64,000 nt of DNA, taken from NCBI RefSeq assembly GCF_025860405.1, contig NZ_CP063785.1, positions 5,147,390 through 5,211,389 on the forward strand, written 5' to 3'. The stretch is from Tolypothrix sp. PCC 7712 (GTDB taxonomy: Bacteria; Cyanobacteriota; Cyanobacteriia; Cyanobacteriales; Nostocaceae). The position numbers and the translations under genes are program-made. Positions 29,245 through 38,674 of this stretch are shown in pieces. The number at the start of each line of letters is the position of its first letter. Positions within the stretch are counted from its first letter, which is position 1. Below the pieces are notes generated by a model. It made no database searches. It saw only the letters and a list, made by a program, of their open reading frames with translations, and had not been told where the DNA came from.

Positions 29245-29356
29245 CAATACTGCTCGGTTGAGGATTTTCAACTCTTAATTTGGTTTGGGGAAAAGGTGAA
29301 AGGGTAAGGGTTAAAGGTTTTTTATTGCCCCTTTTCCCCTTAACCGACAAGTATTG
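29245..29356. mobile_element. MITE copy C (112 bp) with 10-bp target duplication
   Basis: Same family and orientation as copy A. The left end is CAATACTGCTCGGTTGAGG and the right end the complement of CAATACTTGTCGGTTAAGG. It is flanked by AATTCACTAT at 29235-29244 and 29357-29366. It is 14 bp shorter than copies A and B because one pyrimidine block on the right arm is missing. Confidence 0.95.
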
Positions 29357-29710
29357 AATTCACTATACCTCTGGCAAAAAGCACTTTTGCCAGAGGTGGG
29401 AAAAGGTTAAAGGAGAAGGGGAAAATATACAACCTTTCCCCCTATTCCCGACTTCTGCAAGAAGTCTACTATACTTGTCTCTGCATTCTTTGCTTCGTCA
29501 AAGACATTTTCGCAGGGTAGGCGCAGAGAGGGAATCTATAAGTGATTAGTTAATAACTAACCACTCATGACCCATGAAAAATCTCAAGCTAAGTAAGTCG
29601 AGGGAAATAAACCAAACTATGTTAAGAAACCTATATTGGTTTGAAATCCTTGCCAATGACAAATGACCAATGACAGCCTCAGCTAGTTATCTTTAATTTC
29701 GCCGACCTAC
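29357..29710. other. Intergenic region with a strong hairpin
   Basis: 354 bp between convergent genes. At 29367-29397 a 13-bp stem (ACCTCTGGCAAAA and its complement) with a 5-base loop could terminate or protect the aldo/keto reductase transcript. No gene is seen in the rest. Confidence 0.55.
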
Positions 29711-30166
29711 TTATACGTCTTTACTTTGAGTTTCTGTATGTTCTTTTAACCGAGATACGACGTTATAGTCACCACGACCTGGAGGGGTCATAGCTTCAAT
29801 AGAACCTTCAGTTGGGCCGCCAATTGCCTTCCATGCACCAAGTCCGCCCTTTAGCTGAGATACATGCTTAAACCCAGCAGAACGCAGAGATTGTGCAGCT
29901 TGAGCACTTTGTTCTTCATTAGCACCGTAAACATAAATATCACGGCTTTTATCTATAGATGATGCAGCTCGTTCTACAACTTCATCTGTGGGCATTGGCA
30001 TTGCACCCAAAATGTGACCTTCATTAAAGGATTCGCGATCGCGCACATCTAGTATTGTAAAAGCAGGTTCGCCCCATTCTAGACGAGCTTTCACAACATG
30101 AGCATCAGATTGTGGTTCAATGGGTGGCTGTTCGGGAATGATATTATCTACTAAATTGTTAGCCAT
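29711..30166 (-). CDS. Rhodanese-domain protein lacking the catalytic Cys
   Basis: 151 residues, a single rhodanese fold: LDVRDRESFNEGHILGAMPMP at ~39-59 is the family core. The active-site loop that normally starts with Cys reads YGANEEQS, with Gly at position 81 in place of Cys, so sulfur transfer should be lost. It may be a binding or regulatory module. A proline-rich N-terminal extension and a polar tail of ~30 residues flank the domain. It is monocistronic. Confidence 0.88.
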   Translation of the reverse strand: MANNLVDNIIPEQPPIEPQSDAHVVKARLEWGEPAFTILDVRDRESFNEGHILGAMPMPTDEVVERAASSIDKSRDIYVYGANEEQSAQAAQSLRSAGFKHVSQLKGGLGAWKAIGGPTEGSIEAMTPPGRGDYNVVSRLKEHTETQSKDV

Positions 30167-30271
30167 AACTGTCTCTTGCTGATTACGTTAACAGCAATTT
30201 ATCTAAAAAAATAGTTTGATTTTCTCTTTCCCTGGTATGAAGCTTACCAAACTCTCTCTTGAGATAGACTA

Positions 30272-31595
30272 GTACAACACGGCATAAATAAATAGACCAT
30301 ATTGGTGGGAGAATAAATAATCAGGTTAAAACCCGTTTTGGGCGCGGATTAAGGAATCAAGGTGTGGCTAGATTAAATCCTAAAATATTAAATTTAAGCG
30401 ATGGCGAGCGGGATCAACTCCAACAGTTGATAAACAGACACAACACGCCGCAACAGATAGCGCTACGAGCCAAAATAATTGTCATGGGATCAGAGGGTCA
30501 AAATCATCGTGAAATCGCCCGAAATTTAGACATAAATCGTCAAACGGCGCGTTTATGGCGAAATCGGTGGTTGGAAACTGAGGGGAAAGAATTATCAATT
30601 GAGCAGAGATTACAAGACTCTGAGCGTGTTGGCGCACGCCCGAAGTTTAGTATGGAACAAGTAATCGAGTTGTTTGCATTAGCTTGTTCCCCACCATCCG
30701 ATTATGGAAGACCAATAAGTCATTGGACAGCAAGAGAACTAGCGAACGAAATCATCAAACTTGGAATTATTGAAAGCATATCTGTCCGCCATGTTGGAAG
30801 ATTACTTGAAGAAGCAGAACTTAAACCTCACCAGAGCCGCTACTGGTTAACCCCCCCCTGAGGACGAAGAATTTGACGCAAAAGTTGAAGATATTACTGG
30901 TTTATACATCAATGCGATTGAGCGGCATCTTCAGGGAGAACGTACAATATCCATTGATGAAATGACAGGAATTCAAGCTACTGAGCGCTTAGAAAAAGAC
31001 TTACCTGTGCGACCAGGCAAAGTCGAAAGAAGGGAATTTGAGTATATTCGTCACGGCACGCAAAGCTTAATTGCCAGCTTTGATGTTGCCACTGGTCAAA
31101 TTGTCCAGCCGACTTGTTCAGATACCAGAACGGAAGTTGATTTTGCCCTTCATGTTCGCCGAACAATTGAAACTGACAGTGATGCTAAAAAATGGCATCT
31201 GATTATGGACTGCCTTAACACTCATCAGTCTGAGTCTCTAGTTCGTTTAGTTGCACAAATTGAAGGTTTGAATATTGACCTGGGTATTAAGGGAGAAAGT
31301 GGCATCCTTAAATCAATGAAATCCCGCACTGCTTTTTTGAGTGATCCAACACACCGGATTGTGTTTCATTACACACCTAAACATTCCTCTTGGCTCAATC
31401 AAATTGAGATTTGGTTCAGTATTTTGGTTCGCAAGTTACTCAGAAGAGCCAGTTTCGTCAGTCAGGATGATTTGAAAAATCGAATCCTCAAGTTTATCGA
31501 CTACTTTAATCAAACAATGGCTAAACCTTTTAAGTGGACATATAAGAGCAAAGTTTTGGCTATTTAATGGTCTGCTTATTTCCGCCGTACTGTAC
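30272..31595 (+). mobile_element. IS630-family insertion sequence
   Basis: 1324 bp. The left inverted repeat (30272-30300) begins GTACAACACGGCATAAA, and the right repeat (31567-31595) is its imperfect complement; the two 29-bp arms differ at about five positions. Both ends are bounded by the dinucleotide TA (30270-30271 and 31596-31597), the target duplication expected of IS630/Tc1-like elements. It contains one transposase gene with a frameshift. Confidence 0.88.
30364..31567 (+). pseudogene. IS630 transposase, frameshifted at a C8 run
   Basis: The GTG start at 30364 gives an N-terminal part with two helix-turn-helix regions (REIARNLDINRQTARLWRNRW), ending at a TGA right after eight C's (30851-30858). 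The frame continues one base later (PEDEEFDAKVED...) to 31567. That part holds the DDE catalytic residues: Asp in SIDEMTG, Asp in IMDCLNTH and Glu in NQIEIWFS. A run of seven C's would restore one continuous ~400-residue protein. It could be a real one-base mutation, a sequencing artefact, or slippage expression. Confidence 0.88.
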
Positions 31596-31752
31596 TAGTA
31601 CCGCAAGACGGAATTCAAAATTCTCTCTTGGAAAGTTCTGATCGGAGGAAACCTCCGCTCAGACTTTCCGCAAAATTCAAAATTAAGACAGAGTAATCTT
31701 TTTGTTGATTTTGTAGACGCAAAGTGGCTTCCCGTAGGGTATGATTTGTTTC

Positions 31753-31769
31753 TTTATGCCGTGTTGTAC
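31753..31769 (-). repeat. Second outer copy of the IS630 terminal repeat
   Basis: The complement of GTACAACACGGCATAAA, a perfect 17-bp match to the left end at 30272, followed by TA. It lies 174 bp beyond the element's own right end and matches the left end better than that right end does. The intervening sequence could be a remnant of another IS copy or a solo end. Confidence 0.75.
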
Positions 31770-32758
31770 TAGTACAAATAGCTCAAGTCTAAAGTCTGAA
31801 CTATCAAATAAACAAAGTTTTATATTCATCCTCACAGTAATTTGTCACAGCTAATTTATTAATGCAGTGGTTGTTTTAGTCGGGCTGTGGATTTAAAATT
31901 ACAAATTGAATTATGTATAAATAGTAAGTATTTCATTGATTGAGAAGAAATGCGTTAAATTTATGATTTTTTCTTTTCATTTATACGCAATCTCTGATCA
32001 ATATTATTTCTTACTTTGAGGTTAGCGCTCATTTCATTGTGTAATTTTCAATATTGAATCTTAAATTAAACCATAAATGGTGTCTTTCCAGGAAAAATAT
32101 ATGACTGACTCCAGAATTGGAATTGACCTCAACTTTGAACCGCAATATTTCAAAAATGTATTATAAAACACTTATACAAGTAGCAAGTATTATTTAAACT
32201 GACACTTGATGAATTTTAATAACCAATAAATTGAGTTGTGTAAATGGGTAAGACAAGTTAAATAAATTACAAATTATATAAGTGAAGTCAGGCTGGCTGT
32301 TTATGATGATTTCAAGAATCAAGAATATTGTCAAAAACATTACGTTGTATTCAATTAACATTAACCAATAATTATTAGATTTTTCAAGTGTTTGAGAGCT
32401 TGCTCTCAATTGATTTCTGAGTAGAAACTTTACTGACTGGTGATTAAAAATATCACAGGCTCGGCAAAAATATTCCTTTGTAGGATAATAATTATGGTCA
32501 AGTACTTCACTAGATATATTAAAAAGTTAATTGCGGCCAAATCAAGTACTATAATGACTAATGTTTGGTGAGCAAACGCTACCTGACGACAAGTCATAAG
32601 TATATACGTAAGCACCTGAGGACAGGATGGGAATAATTCCAGCACTACATAATTTATTTCGAGTGCAAACAATCTCTGAAGGTAGCATTTCACAAAGTAG
32701 CGATCGCATATCAAATCGCCACATAGACAATAGACTATAAATAATGGGCTAGACAGTT
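31770..32758. other. Long AT-rich intergenic region
   Basis: 989 bp upstream of an orphan response regulator. It is strongly AT-rich up to ~32450. Leftward frames at 32194-32409 and 32430-32730 have no protein-like features. It should contain the regulator's promoter. No repeat or RNA gene was identified. Confidence 0.45.
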
Positions 32759-33475
32759 ATGGTGATGGTTCCTGCTACTAATCCCAAAGTTCTGGTTGTA
32801 GATGACGACTACGGTGTCCGAACTCTCATATATCGCTTTTTAAGTCGAAAATATCATATTGAGTCGGCAGCAGATGGTAAGACTGCTTTAAATTTATTCG
32901 ATCAATTTCAACCAGATTTAGTTATCCTCGATTGGAATTTACCAGACAGCACAGGCTATACCCTTTGCCAAGAAATGCAACGGCGCACTAACGTTTTAGT
33001 GATGATACTCAGTAGCCGAACTGACGAAGCTGATAAAATTAAAATCTTGGCTGCAGGTGCTGATGATTTTATGTCCAAACCCTTTAGCCTAGCTGAAGTA
33101 GAAGTCCGAGTCCAAGCTTTGTTGCGGCGGATGCGTACAGTCAACACCTCACCAGCACAACGCCTTGTCTTTCAACAGTTAGCAATTAATCCTGATGGGC
33201 GAGAGGTGACACTTAACGATAAACCTCTATCATTAACTGCCCTAGAATTTAATATTTTACATTTTTTGGCTAGCCACCCAGGTCAAGCGTGGAGTCGTCC
33301 TCAGCTAATCCAGAAAATTTGGGGTTGCGATTATGTGGGAGATGGAAGAGTAGTTGATGTACATATTGGTCAACTCCGCAAAAAAATGGAAGTTGATACC
33401 AATATCCCCGAATTTATTAAAACTGTTCGGGGTTACGGTTATAAGTTTGAACCCCCAGAAAAACCTCCAGAATAG
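32759..33475 (+). CDS. OmpR-family response regulator, orphan
   Basis: 238 residues. Receiver residues D15-D17, phospho-acceptor D58, and Lys in FMSKPFS. A C-terminal winged helix (~145-233) has the usual LTALEFNILHFLASHPGQAWSR and TVRGYGYKFE blocks. A proline-rich tail (PPEKPPE) ends the protein. Start: the ATG at 32759 or the ATG two codons later. No ribosome site is evident and no histidine kinase is adjacent. Confidence 0.92.
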   Translation: MVMVPATNPKVLVVDDDYGVRTLIYRFLSRKYHIESAADGKTALNLFDQFQPDLVILDWNLPDSTGYTLCQEMQRRTNVLVMILSSRTDEADKIKILAAGADDFMSKPFSLAEVEVRVQALLRRMRTVNTSPAQRLVFQQLAINPDGREVTLNDKPLSLTALEFNILHFLASHPGQAWSRPQLIQKIWGCDYVGDGRVVDVHIGQLRKKMEVDTNIPEFIKTVRGYGYKFEPPEKPPE

Positions 33476-33822
33476 AAATTCACAAATACTCAAACCCTTC
33501 TCTAATAATGACGTACTCGCATTTTCATAATTGCTAATTCAAAATTTCAAAAGTCATCGCCCAATCACCAATCAGGAAGATGGAATCAGTTTCATTTCAC
33601 GTTTTCGCTTGTTCATAAATTAATTTAATGCCAAATCATAGCTAAAGCTTATTGAGATTTTAGAGATGAAATTTTGCAGAAAAGGGCACAAGCCCTTATT
33701 TTTTTGCAAATTGGCAAAATCCAAAATCTAGGTATGAGTATTGTTTTCTTCACAAAAAGACATAATTAGGTAAAATTAGTTAAAGCAATTTTGCATCTGT
33801 AAATCTAGGCATCAGCAAAACC
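33476..33822. other. Intergenic region with an intrinsic terminator
   Basis: 347 bp. At 33682-33706 lies a good rightward terminator (AAGGGC-ACAA-GCCCTT then ATTTTTTT) ending the response-regulator transcript. The EamA gene promoter must lie in the ~115 bp that follow. No gene is present. Confidence 0.7.
33682..33706 (+). terminator. Intrinsic terminator after the OmpR regulator
   Basis: Six-base stem AAGGGC/GCCCTT, four-base loop, followed directly by a run of seven T's on the plus strand. Confidence 0.8.
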
Positions 33823-34890
33823 ATGCAGCTGAAAATCAGTGCATCTCGATTTCCCTTAGCTTACTTACTACTCATTGCTCCCTTTTTCTTATGGGGTACG
33901 GCAATGGTAGCAATGAAAGGAGTGATACCCCACACCACACCACTATTTATGGCAGGAGTGCGGTTGCTACCAGCTGGGATATTAATTCTCGTAGCAGCAG
34001 CGTTGATGGGTAAATCCCAACCCAAGGGATGGGGTGCATGGTTATGGATTACCTTATTTGCTTTAGTCGATGGAACTCTTTTTCAAGGGTTTTTGGCAGA
34101 GGGACTAGTGAGAACTAGCGCCGGATTGGGATCTGTGATGATTGATTCTCAACCATTGGCTGTAGCTTTACTGTCGTTATGGCTATTCCAAGAACGGATT
34201 GGTTTTTGGGGATGGCTGGGCTTAGGATTGGGAGTTTCTGGTATTAGTTTAATTGGTTTGCCCGATGAGTTGATTTTCCATCTTCTGGGTTCTGGTGTAA
34301 ATGTCACAATCGGTAATTGGCAACAGTTATTTGCTAGCGGTGAGTGGTTAATGCTGCTAGCTGCGTTATCAATGGCGGTAGGAACAGTATTGATTCGGTT
34401 TGTCTGTCGTTATGCAGATCCCGTAGTAGCTACAGGATGGCACATGATTATCGGTGGATTGCCATTATGGGGGGTGTCATCAGTTGTAGAATCCCAGCAA
34501 TGGCAAAATCTTGCTACATCCGATTGGCTGGCATTGGGTTATGCCACAATATTTGGTAGTGCGATCGCTTACGGATTATTTTTCTACTTTGCTTCTAGCG
34601 GTAATCTCACCAGTCTCAGTTCTCTTACCTTCTTAACACCAATTTTTGCGCTACTTTTTGGTAATCTCTTCCTCTCAGAAGTGCTTAGTCCCTTACAGTG
34701 GATGGGAGTTTTCTTAACTTTAATTAGTATTTATCTCATCAACCAGCGCGATAATTTAGCAGCCAGCAAAAAGGTTATTCTGGCTGAAGCAACTACAAAT
34801 CAGCAACCTATTTTAGAAGCATCTAATGCTCAGAAACTTAGCCCTGTTACTTTAGCCGTGAGAGAATCTGAGCCTGAAGTATTACCTTAA
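33823..34890 (+). CDS. EamA/DMT-superfamily transporter
   Basis: 355 residues with about ten membrane helices in two EamA repeats (first ~14-150, second ~176-315), the second ending in LSEVLSPLQWMGVFLTLISIYLINQ. The first helix carries the family phrase PFFLWGTAMVAMK. The last ~35 residues are a polar cytoplasmic tail. Such proteins export or import small metabolites (amino acids, nucleosides, sugars). The substrate is not predictable, and the gene stands alone. Confidence 0.9.
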   Translation: MQLKISASRFPLAYLLLIAPFFLWGTAMVAMKGVIPHTTPLFMAGVRLLPAGILILVAAALMGKSQPKGWGAWLWITLFALVDGTLFQGFLAEGLVRTSAGLGSVMIDSQPLAVALLSLWLFQERIGFWGWLGLGLGVSGISLIGLPDELIFHLLGSGVNVTIGNWQQLFASGEWLMLLAALSMAVGTVLIRFVCRYADPVVATGWHMIIGGLPLWGVSSVVESQQWQNLATSDWLALGYATIFGSAIAYGLFFYFASSGNLTSLSSLTFLTPIFALLFGNLFLSEVLSPLQWMGVFLTLISIYLINQRDNLAASKKVILAEATTNQQPILEASNAQKLSPVTLAVRESEPEVLP

Positions 34891-35016
34891 AGTTCATCAA
34901 TATTCCTAAGTGAATAGATGTGCATTGTTAGTAGCCAGTCCCGATGAAAAAATTTCACAAGCCTTGCATGAAATTTGGAATGGGATTTTTACTCAGCAAC
35001 GCCACTTTCAAGATTG

Positions 35017-35937
35017 TTATCTATCTCCTAACCAATTCTCCAAATCCGCAACACTAGCAAAATCTAGCAACGCCTCACCCAAATCTTCTAACTCTACAAC
35101 AGACAAACCCTGAATCCGTTCCTGTAATTGAGGAGTCAAAGAACCACAGCGGCGGTTTAGTTGGCGTAGAACAAGTGTTAGCGCCTCTTGCTGTCTTCCC
35201 TGCTGTTGACCCCTTTCAATTCCTTCTCTCATCCAGCTTGTGACAATTTCCATAACTTGTTCCTCTTGTCTTGGTTCAATACTAGCAAGCTGTTCTTGAA
35301 ATGCTGCTAGTTCTTGAGCATTCAACTGTAGGTAGGTATCAATAAAACCAGAAATCAACTGTACTTGTGCGGGATTCAATCCCAAGCTTGCTAGTAATTG
35401 TAGTGATAGCAGCTTGACTGTGGGACGTTCTTGAGTGTCCATCCGCATTTTAGACATCAAAGCACTGGCTACAGGATTTTGGAGATTCACAAAATCCTGC
35501 CACTGTAGTCTGTTTAACTGGATGACGCGATAGTTAAATTCCAGCACTGTCCATCCAGGAAACGCGACTTGGTAAGAGTTTGGTTCTAGACGCTGCGGAG
35601 AATCATGGGAATAAATGACTACTGGATAAACTGGGAGGGCAAATTTTTCATGCAAGCGTGCGAAATAGCAGAACATTCGCTGGTTAAAATCTGCTTGGGA
35701 AGCTGACTGATGTTCTGTATGGATAATAAACAGAGCATCCTGATTTCTAAATGAGGCTCGCACAACTAAATCAACAATTTTGCGCTCACCTTCAGTCACA
35801 TCGGTAAATACCTCTTGTGGTAAAAACTCCACAGAATCCCTTTCCCAGTAGGCGCTGACATCGGGAAAAAAGAGTTCGATGAACTCTGGAAAAAAATTAG
35901 TGAGTAGTTCTTTAAACAGGCGGTCATGGTCAATCAT
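35017..35937 (-). CDS. Rpn/PD-(D/E)XK-type putative nuclease with C-terminal DUF4351
   Basis: 306 residues. The N-terminal ~200 residues match the cyanobacterial Rpn-like family: HDRLFKELLTNFFPEF at the start, and a PD-(D/E)XK core with Asp in KIVDLVVRA and the E-x-Q in IIHTEHQ. A Gln/Arg-rich linker (REGIERGQQQGRQQEAL) leads into DUF4351 at ~250-303 (LVLRQLNRRCG...). These families are abundant, related to recombination-promoting nucleases, and of unsettled biological role. It is monocistronic, convergent with the EamA gene. Confidence 0.88.
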   Translation of the reverse strand: MIDHDRLFKELLTNFFPEFIELFFPDVSAYWERDSVEFLPQEVFTDVTEGERKIVDLVVRASFRNQDALFIIHTEHQSASQADFNQRMFCYFARLHEKFALPVYPVVIYSHDSPQRLEPNSYQVAFPGWTVLEFNYRVIQLNRLQWQDFVNLQNPVASALMSKMRMDTQERPTVKLLSLQLLASLGLNPAQVQLISGFIDTYLQLNAQELAAFQEQLASIEPRQEEQVMEIVTSWMREGIERGQQQGRQQEALTLVLRQLNRRCGSLTPQLQERIQGLSVVELEDLGEALLDFASVADLENWLGDR

Positions 35938-36189
35938 CAGCAGATTTTAGCGAATTTTGCATTTAAATTCATAAATACGTAGTAATTTGTAGCCACACAT
36001 CATCAGAGAACTGCTGCAAGATATGAACTTGAGAATTGACTCGATATACTAGATAGGTGGTACAAAAGTATTATTAGTAGCCGAATTATGAAAGCAGTTA
36101 AAGATTTAACCCTTGAGGTTTAACTCTTGACTGTTTCCTGTTGACTACTGATACACTTATTTAGCAAAACACTTCGATAGCCTAAAACG

Positions 36190-37059
36190 ATGAAAGCATC
36201 TGCTAAGTTCGACTTTGAGGACGAGAAATTTAATGCACCGCCTTCTCAAGTCATCCCCTGGTGTCAGATGATTAATCCTCGGTATGGCACAGATGGTATT
36301 CAATCTTACGGTTTGGCAATTAAGCTTGATAATGCCCAAGCTGTAGGTTTTCAGCCAGACGATAATTGGCAACAGGTAGAGCATGAATTTAGCTCTGGAG
36401 TGGAAACTGTATTTATTACTCCTACTCCCAATTTAGTGATCGTGCGACGAGGGCCATTGTCGGTAAAAGACCGAGAAACAGGTCTGAAGTTGGGTACACT
36501 TAAAGAGAATTACGATGCTTTTTTAGCAGATAAACTTAAATTTAAAACTTTTACTCGCTACTTAATTTTTATAGTTGGTGAAGATAAAAAATTTCTACAT
36601 GATACACCATTACAATTAACGCTTAATGGTGCGGCTGGGGCAAGTTTTGCTAAAACTTACTGCGAATATCAACAAGGTAAAGTTGTAAGTGGTTTTGTGG
36701 CTGAATTAGAAAAGGCTTATGCTGGATATAGAAAGCAACCTGTAACGCCAAAAGGCCCATTATTCCACGCTCATGGTATTTTTTCGCCCATAATTGAATG
36801 TGAAGAAAGAGGCATTGAACCAAATACAGTACTGGTGGCTTCTACTGTAGATTTTAAACATCCAACAATTGGGACATTAACACAATATTTAATAGCTTCC
36901 GATTCGCCTGAGTCCGCAATAATTTGCAAGTCTTTTGAAGACCACAAAGAGTTTGGTAAGGAAGCTGTGAAAATAGAAACACCTAAGGTAGAAATGGCAG
37001 GTGTTTCTAGTTCTTATATTTATGCGGATGAGGATGATTTTGGTTATCCGCCGTATTAG
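36190..37059 (+). CDS. Conserved cyanobacterial protein, possibly DUF5895
   Basis: 289 residues, soluble. The N-terminal half is rich in beta structure around PWCQMINPRYGTDGIQSYGLAI. The phrases FITPTPNLVIVRRGPLSVKDR and FTRYLIFIVGEDKKFLHDTPLQLTLNG look like a conserved core. Ends with an acidic, aromatic tail (YADEDDFGYPPY). It resembles cyanobacterial proteins listed as DUF5895, from memory only. No enzyme motif is recognised and no partner gene is adjacent. Confidence 0.75.
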   Translation: MKASAKFDFEDEKFNAPPSQVIPWCQMINPRYGTDGIQSYGLAIKLDNAQAVGFQPDDNWQQVEHEFSSGVETVFITPTPNLVIVRRGPLSVKDRETGLKLGTLKENYDAFLADKLKFKTFTRYLIFIVGEDKKFLHDTPLQLTLNGAAGASFAKTYCEYQQGKVVSGFVAELEKAYAGYRKQPVTPKGPLFHAHGIFSPIIECEERGIEPNTVLVASTVDFKHPTIGTLTQYLIASDSPESAIICKSFEDHKEFGKEAVKIETPKVEMAGVSSSYIYADEDDFGYPPY

Positions 37060-37120
37060 GGATTGGGGATGAGGAGGCAGGGGGGTAGGGAGCAGGGAGC
37101 AGGGGGAGAATAAATTACCA

Positions 37121-37155
37121 ATGCCCCATGCCCTATGCCCTATGCCCTATGCCCA
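37121..37155. repeat. Heptameric tandem repeat, five units of ATGCCCT-type
   Basis: Five head-to-tail 7-bp units (ATGCCCC, then ATGCCCT three times, then ATGCCCA) between two convergent genes. A purine-rich GGGAGCAGG run precedes them. Confidence 0.9.
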
Positions 37156-37159
37156 ATAT

Positions 37160-38419
37160 TTATTCTTTTAAAAGTAAATAATATAATGAGCCGTTACCGC
37201 CTGTGATACCGGCGCGATCGCCTGCTAGTTTGCCGGTTCCCATGAAATAATCTACCCTTCCTGGGCCTTTGATGGCACTTCCGGTGTCTTGATCCAGTAC
37301 AAAGCGGTTAACTCTACGATACTCTAAGCTACCTGAACCATTAGGATAAGGAATAGAGGCAGCAATCAAGGCTAGCGCACCTGGAGGCATCAAAGATTTA
37401 TCAGTAGCAATAGAGCGCTCTGCTGTCACGGGTACATTAATACTACCTGTGGCTGCACCACCGCTGGTTTCTTTAAAGAAGACAAATCGCTCCCAGCGAG
37501 GTAGATAGTTACTTAATTCTTGGGGATTTTGATTAAAAAACTGGATTAAACGTGGCATAGTTAATCCATCAAGGGGCAATTTGCCATCTTTTGCCAGTTC
37601 TCTACCAATACTTGTCCAGGGGTAATCTGTGCCACCTGCATAACCGATAGAGGTTCTTTTACCGTCACTTAACTGGATTTGAGCAGAACCTTGGATGTGA
37701 ACCATGTATGCATCGAGGCGATCGCGGAACCATAAAAGTTCTAGACCTTTTAACTGGCTTTTTTCACCAAGTAAGCCATCTTTCCCTTCTAAATCAACTC
37801 TTTTTGGGTGAGGTTTAACCCATTTATCAAAATCAGGTGGTAGGCGATAAAGGGGATACTTGTATTCAGCAGTCTTGACGCGGCTAGCTTGGTAAACTGG
37901 CTCGTAGTAAGCAGTAAATTTAACAGTACCCTTGCCGTCATTCCCTATAGATTGATACAAGGTAAACTCTCGCTGCACAGCAGCTTGTAGTTGTGCTGCT
38001 GACTTAGATTTAACCACTAACTGACGGAAGCGAATTAAACTGCGGCGCACCCGATCTAAGGTAATTTCTTTAATTGGATATTGTTGATAAGCAGCGATCG
38101 CCTTATCTTTTTCTAAGTAACTTAAGCTGTTATCAATGGCTGCTAACAGCGCTTTGCGATCGCCGCGTTTCACCCTGCTACCCCAAATTTGCTCATCCCA
38201 ACCCAAACAAGCAGAGCTAGGGGTACAATTGCTTTCTAAGTCTATCGGTTTAAGTGGTAGCTCAATTTCGGGAGTGATTGGCGGTACTGGGATGGGTATC
38301 GCTGGCGGAGTCTGTTCTGGCGGTGGATAAATAGGAATCTGAGCAACAGCTGACCAAAATGTATTTAAAAATGTAATTCCTAGACTTAAAGAAAGCAAAG
38401 CAAGGGTTTTTCTGTTCAT
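37160..38419 (-). CDS. mltA: Membrane-bound lytic murein transglycosylase A
   Basis: 419 residues. A signal sequence (1 to ~26) and a proline-rich linker precede the MltA domain (~130-290; TVKFTAYYEPVYQASR, MVHIQGSAQIQLSDG) and the C-terminal 3D domain. The catalytic Asp lies in its FVLDQDTGSAIKGPGRVDYF motif. It cleaves peptidoglycan glycan strands to anhydromuropeptides in the periplasm. The ATG abuts the stop codon of the upstream 84-residue gene (TAAATG), so translational coupling is likely. Confidence 0.93.
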   Translation of the reverse strand: MNRKTLALLSLSLGITFLNTFWSAVAQIPIYPPPEQTPPAIPIPVPPITPEIELPLKPIDLESNCTPSSACLGWDEQIWGSRVKRGDRKALLAAIDNSLSYLEKDKAIAAYQQYPIKEITLDRVRRSLIRFRQLVVKSKSAAQLQAAVQREFTLYQSIGNDGKGTVKFTAYYEPVYQASRVKTAEYKYPLYRLPPDFDKWVKPHPKRVDLEGKDGLLGEKSQLKGLELLWFRDRLDAYMVHIQGSAQIQLSDGKRTSIGYAGGTDYPWTSIGRELAKDGKLPLDGLTMPRLIQFFNQNPQELSNYLPRWERFVFFKETSGGAATGSINVPVTAERSIATDKSLMPPGALALIAASIPYPNGSGSLEYRRVNRFVLDQDTGSAIKGPGRVDYFMGTGKLAGDRAGITGGNGSLYYLLLKE

Positions 38420-38674
38420 TTAGCTAAATCTTTCAACACTAGAACTAAAAATTGGTTCTACTCGAATTGCGACAACCCGAGATGGGCGTACTACCATATA
38501 CTCCCCTTGAATATTCTTGATCGGCACGCTAATAAAGTCATTAGAGGCAGACTTGGGAACAAGCTCGCCACTATACCACTTCTGGAACTCTTGAATAGTA
38601 GGAAAACGTACTTCTTCGCGGTGGCCACTTTCCATTAGTAGGTAGACTGCGTATTCATTCGGTGTTCTAGGCAT
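38420..38674 (-). CDS. Small conserved-looking protein coupled to mltA
   Basis: 84 residues, soluble, with the phrase EEVRFPTIQEFQKWYSGE and a C-terminal beta-rich part (YMVVRPSRVVAIRVEP). Its stop codon touches the mltA start without a gap, indicating one transcript and probably a related cell-wall role, although it has no export signal. Family not recognised. Confidence 0.75.
   Translation of the reverse strand: MPRTPNEYAVYLLMESGHREEVRFPTIQEFQKWYSGELVPKSASNDFISVPIKNIQGEYMVVRPSRVVAIRVEPIFSSSVERFS

Noticed and set aside
32194..32730. Leftward frames upstream of the orphan response regulator.
   Set aside because: Ile/Leu/Phe-rich readings of AT-rich spacer with no start signals or family features.
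34910..35113. A 67-codon rightward frame after the EamA gene.
   Set aside because: Half of it is the antisense of the well-supported DUF4351 gene; the remainder is too short to judge.
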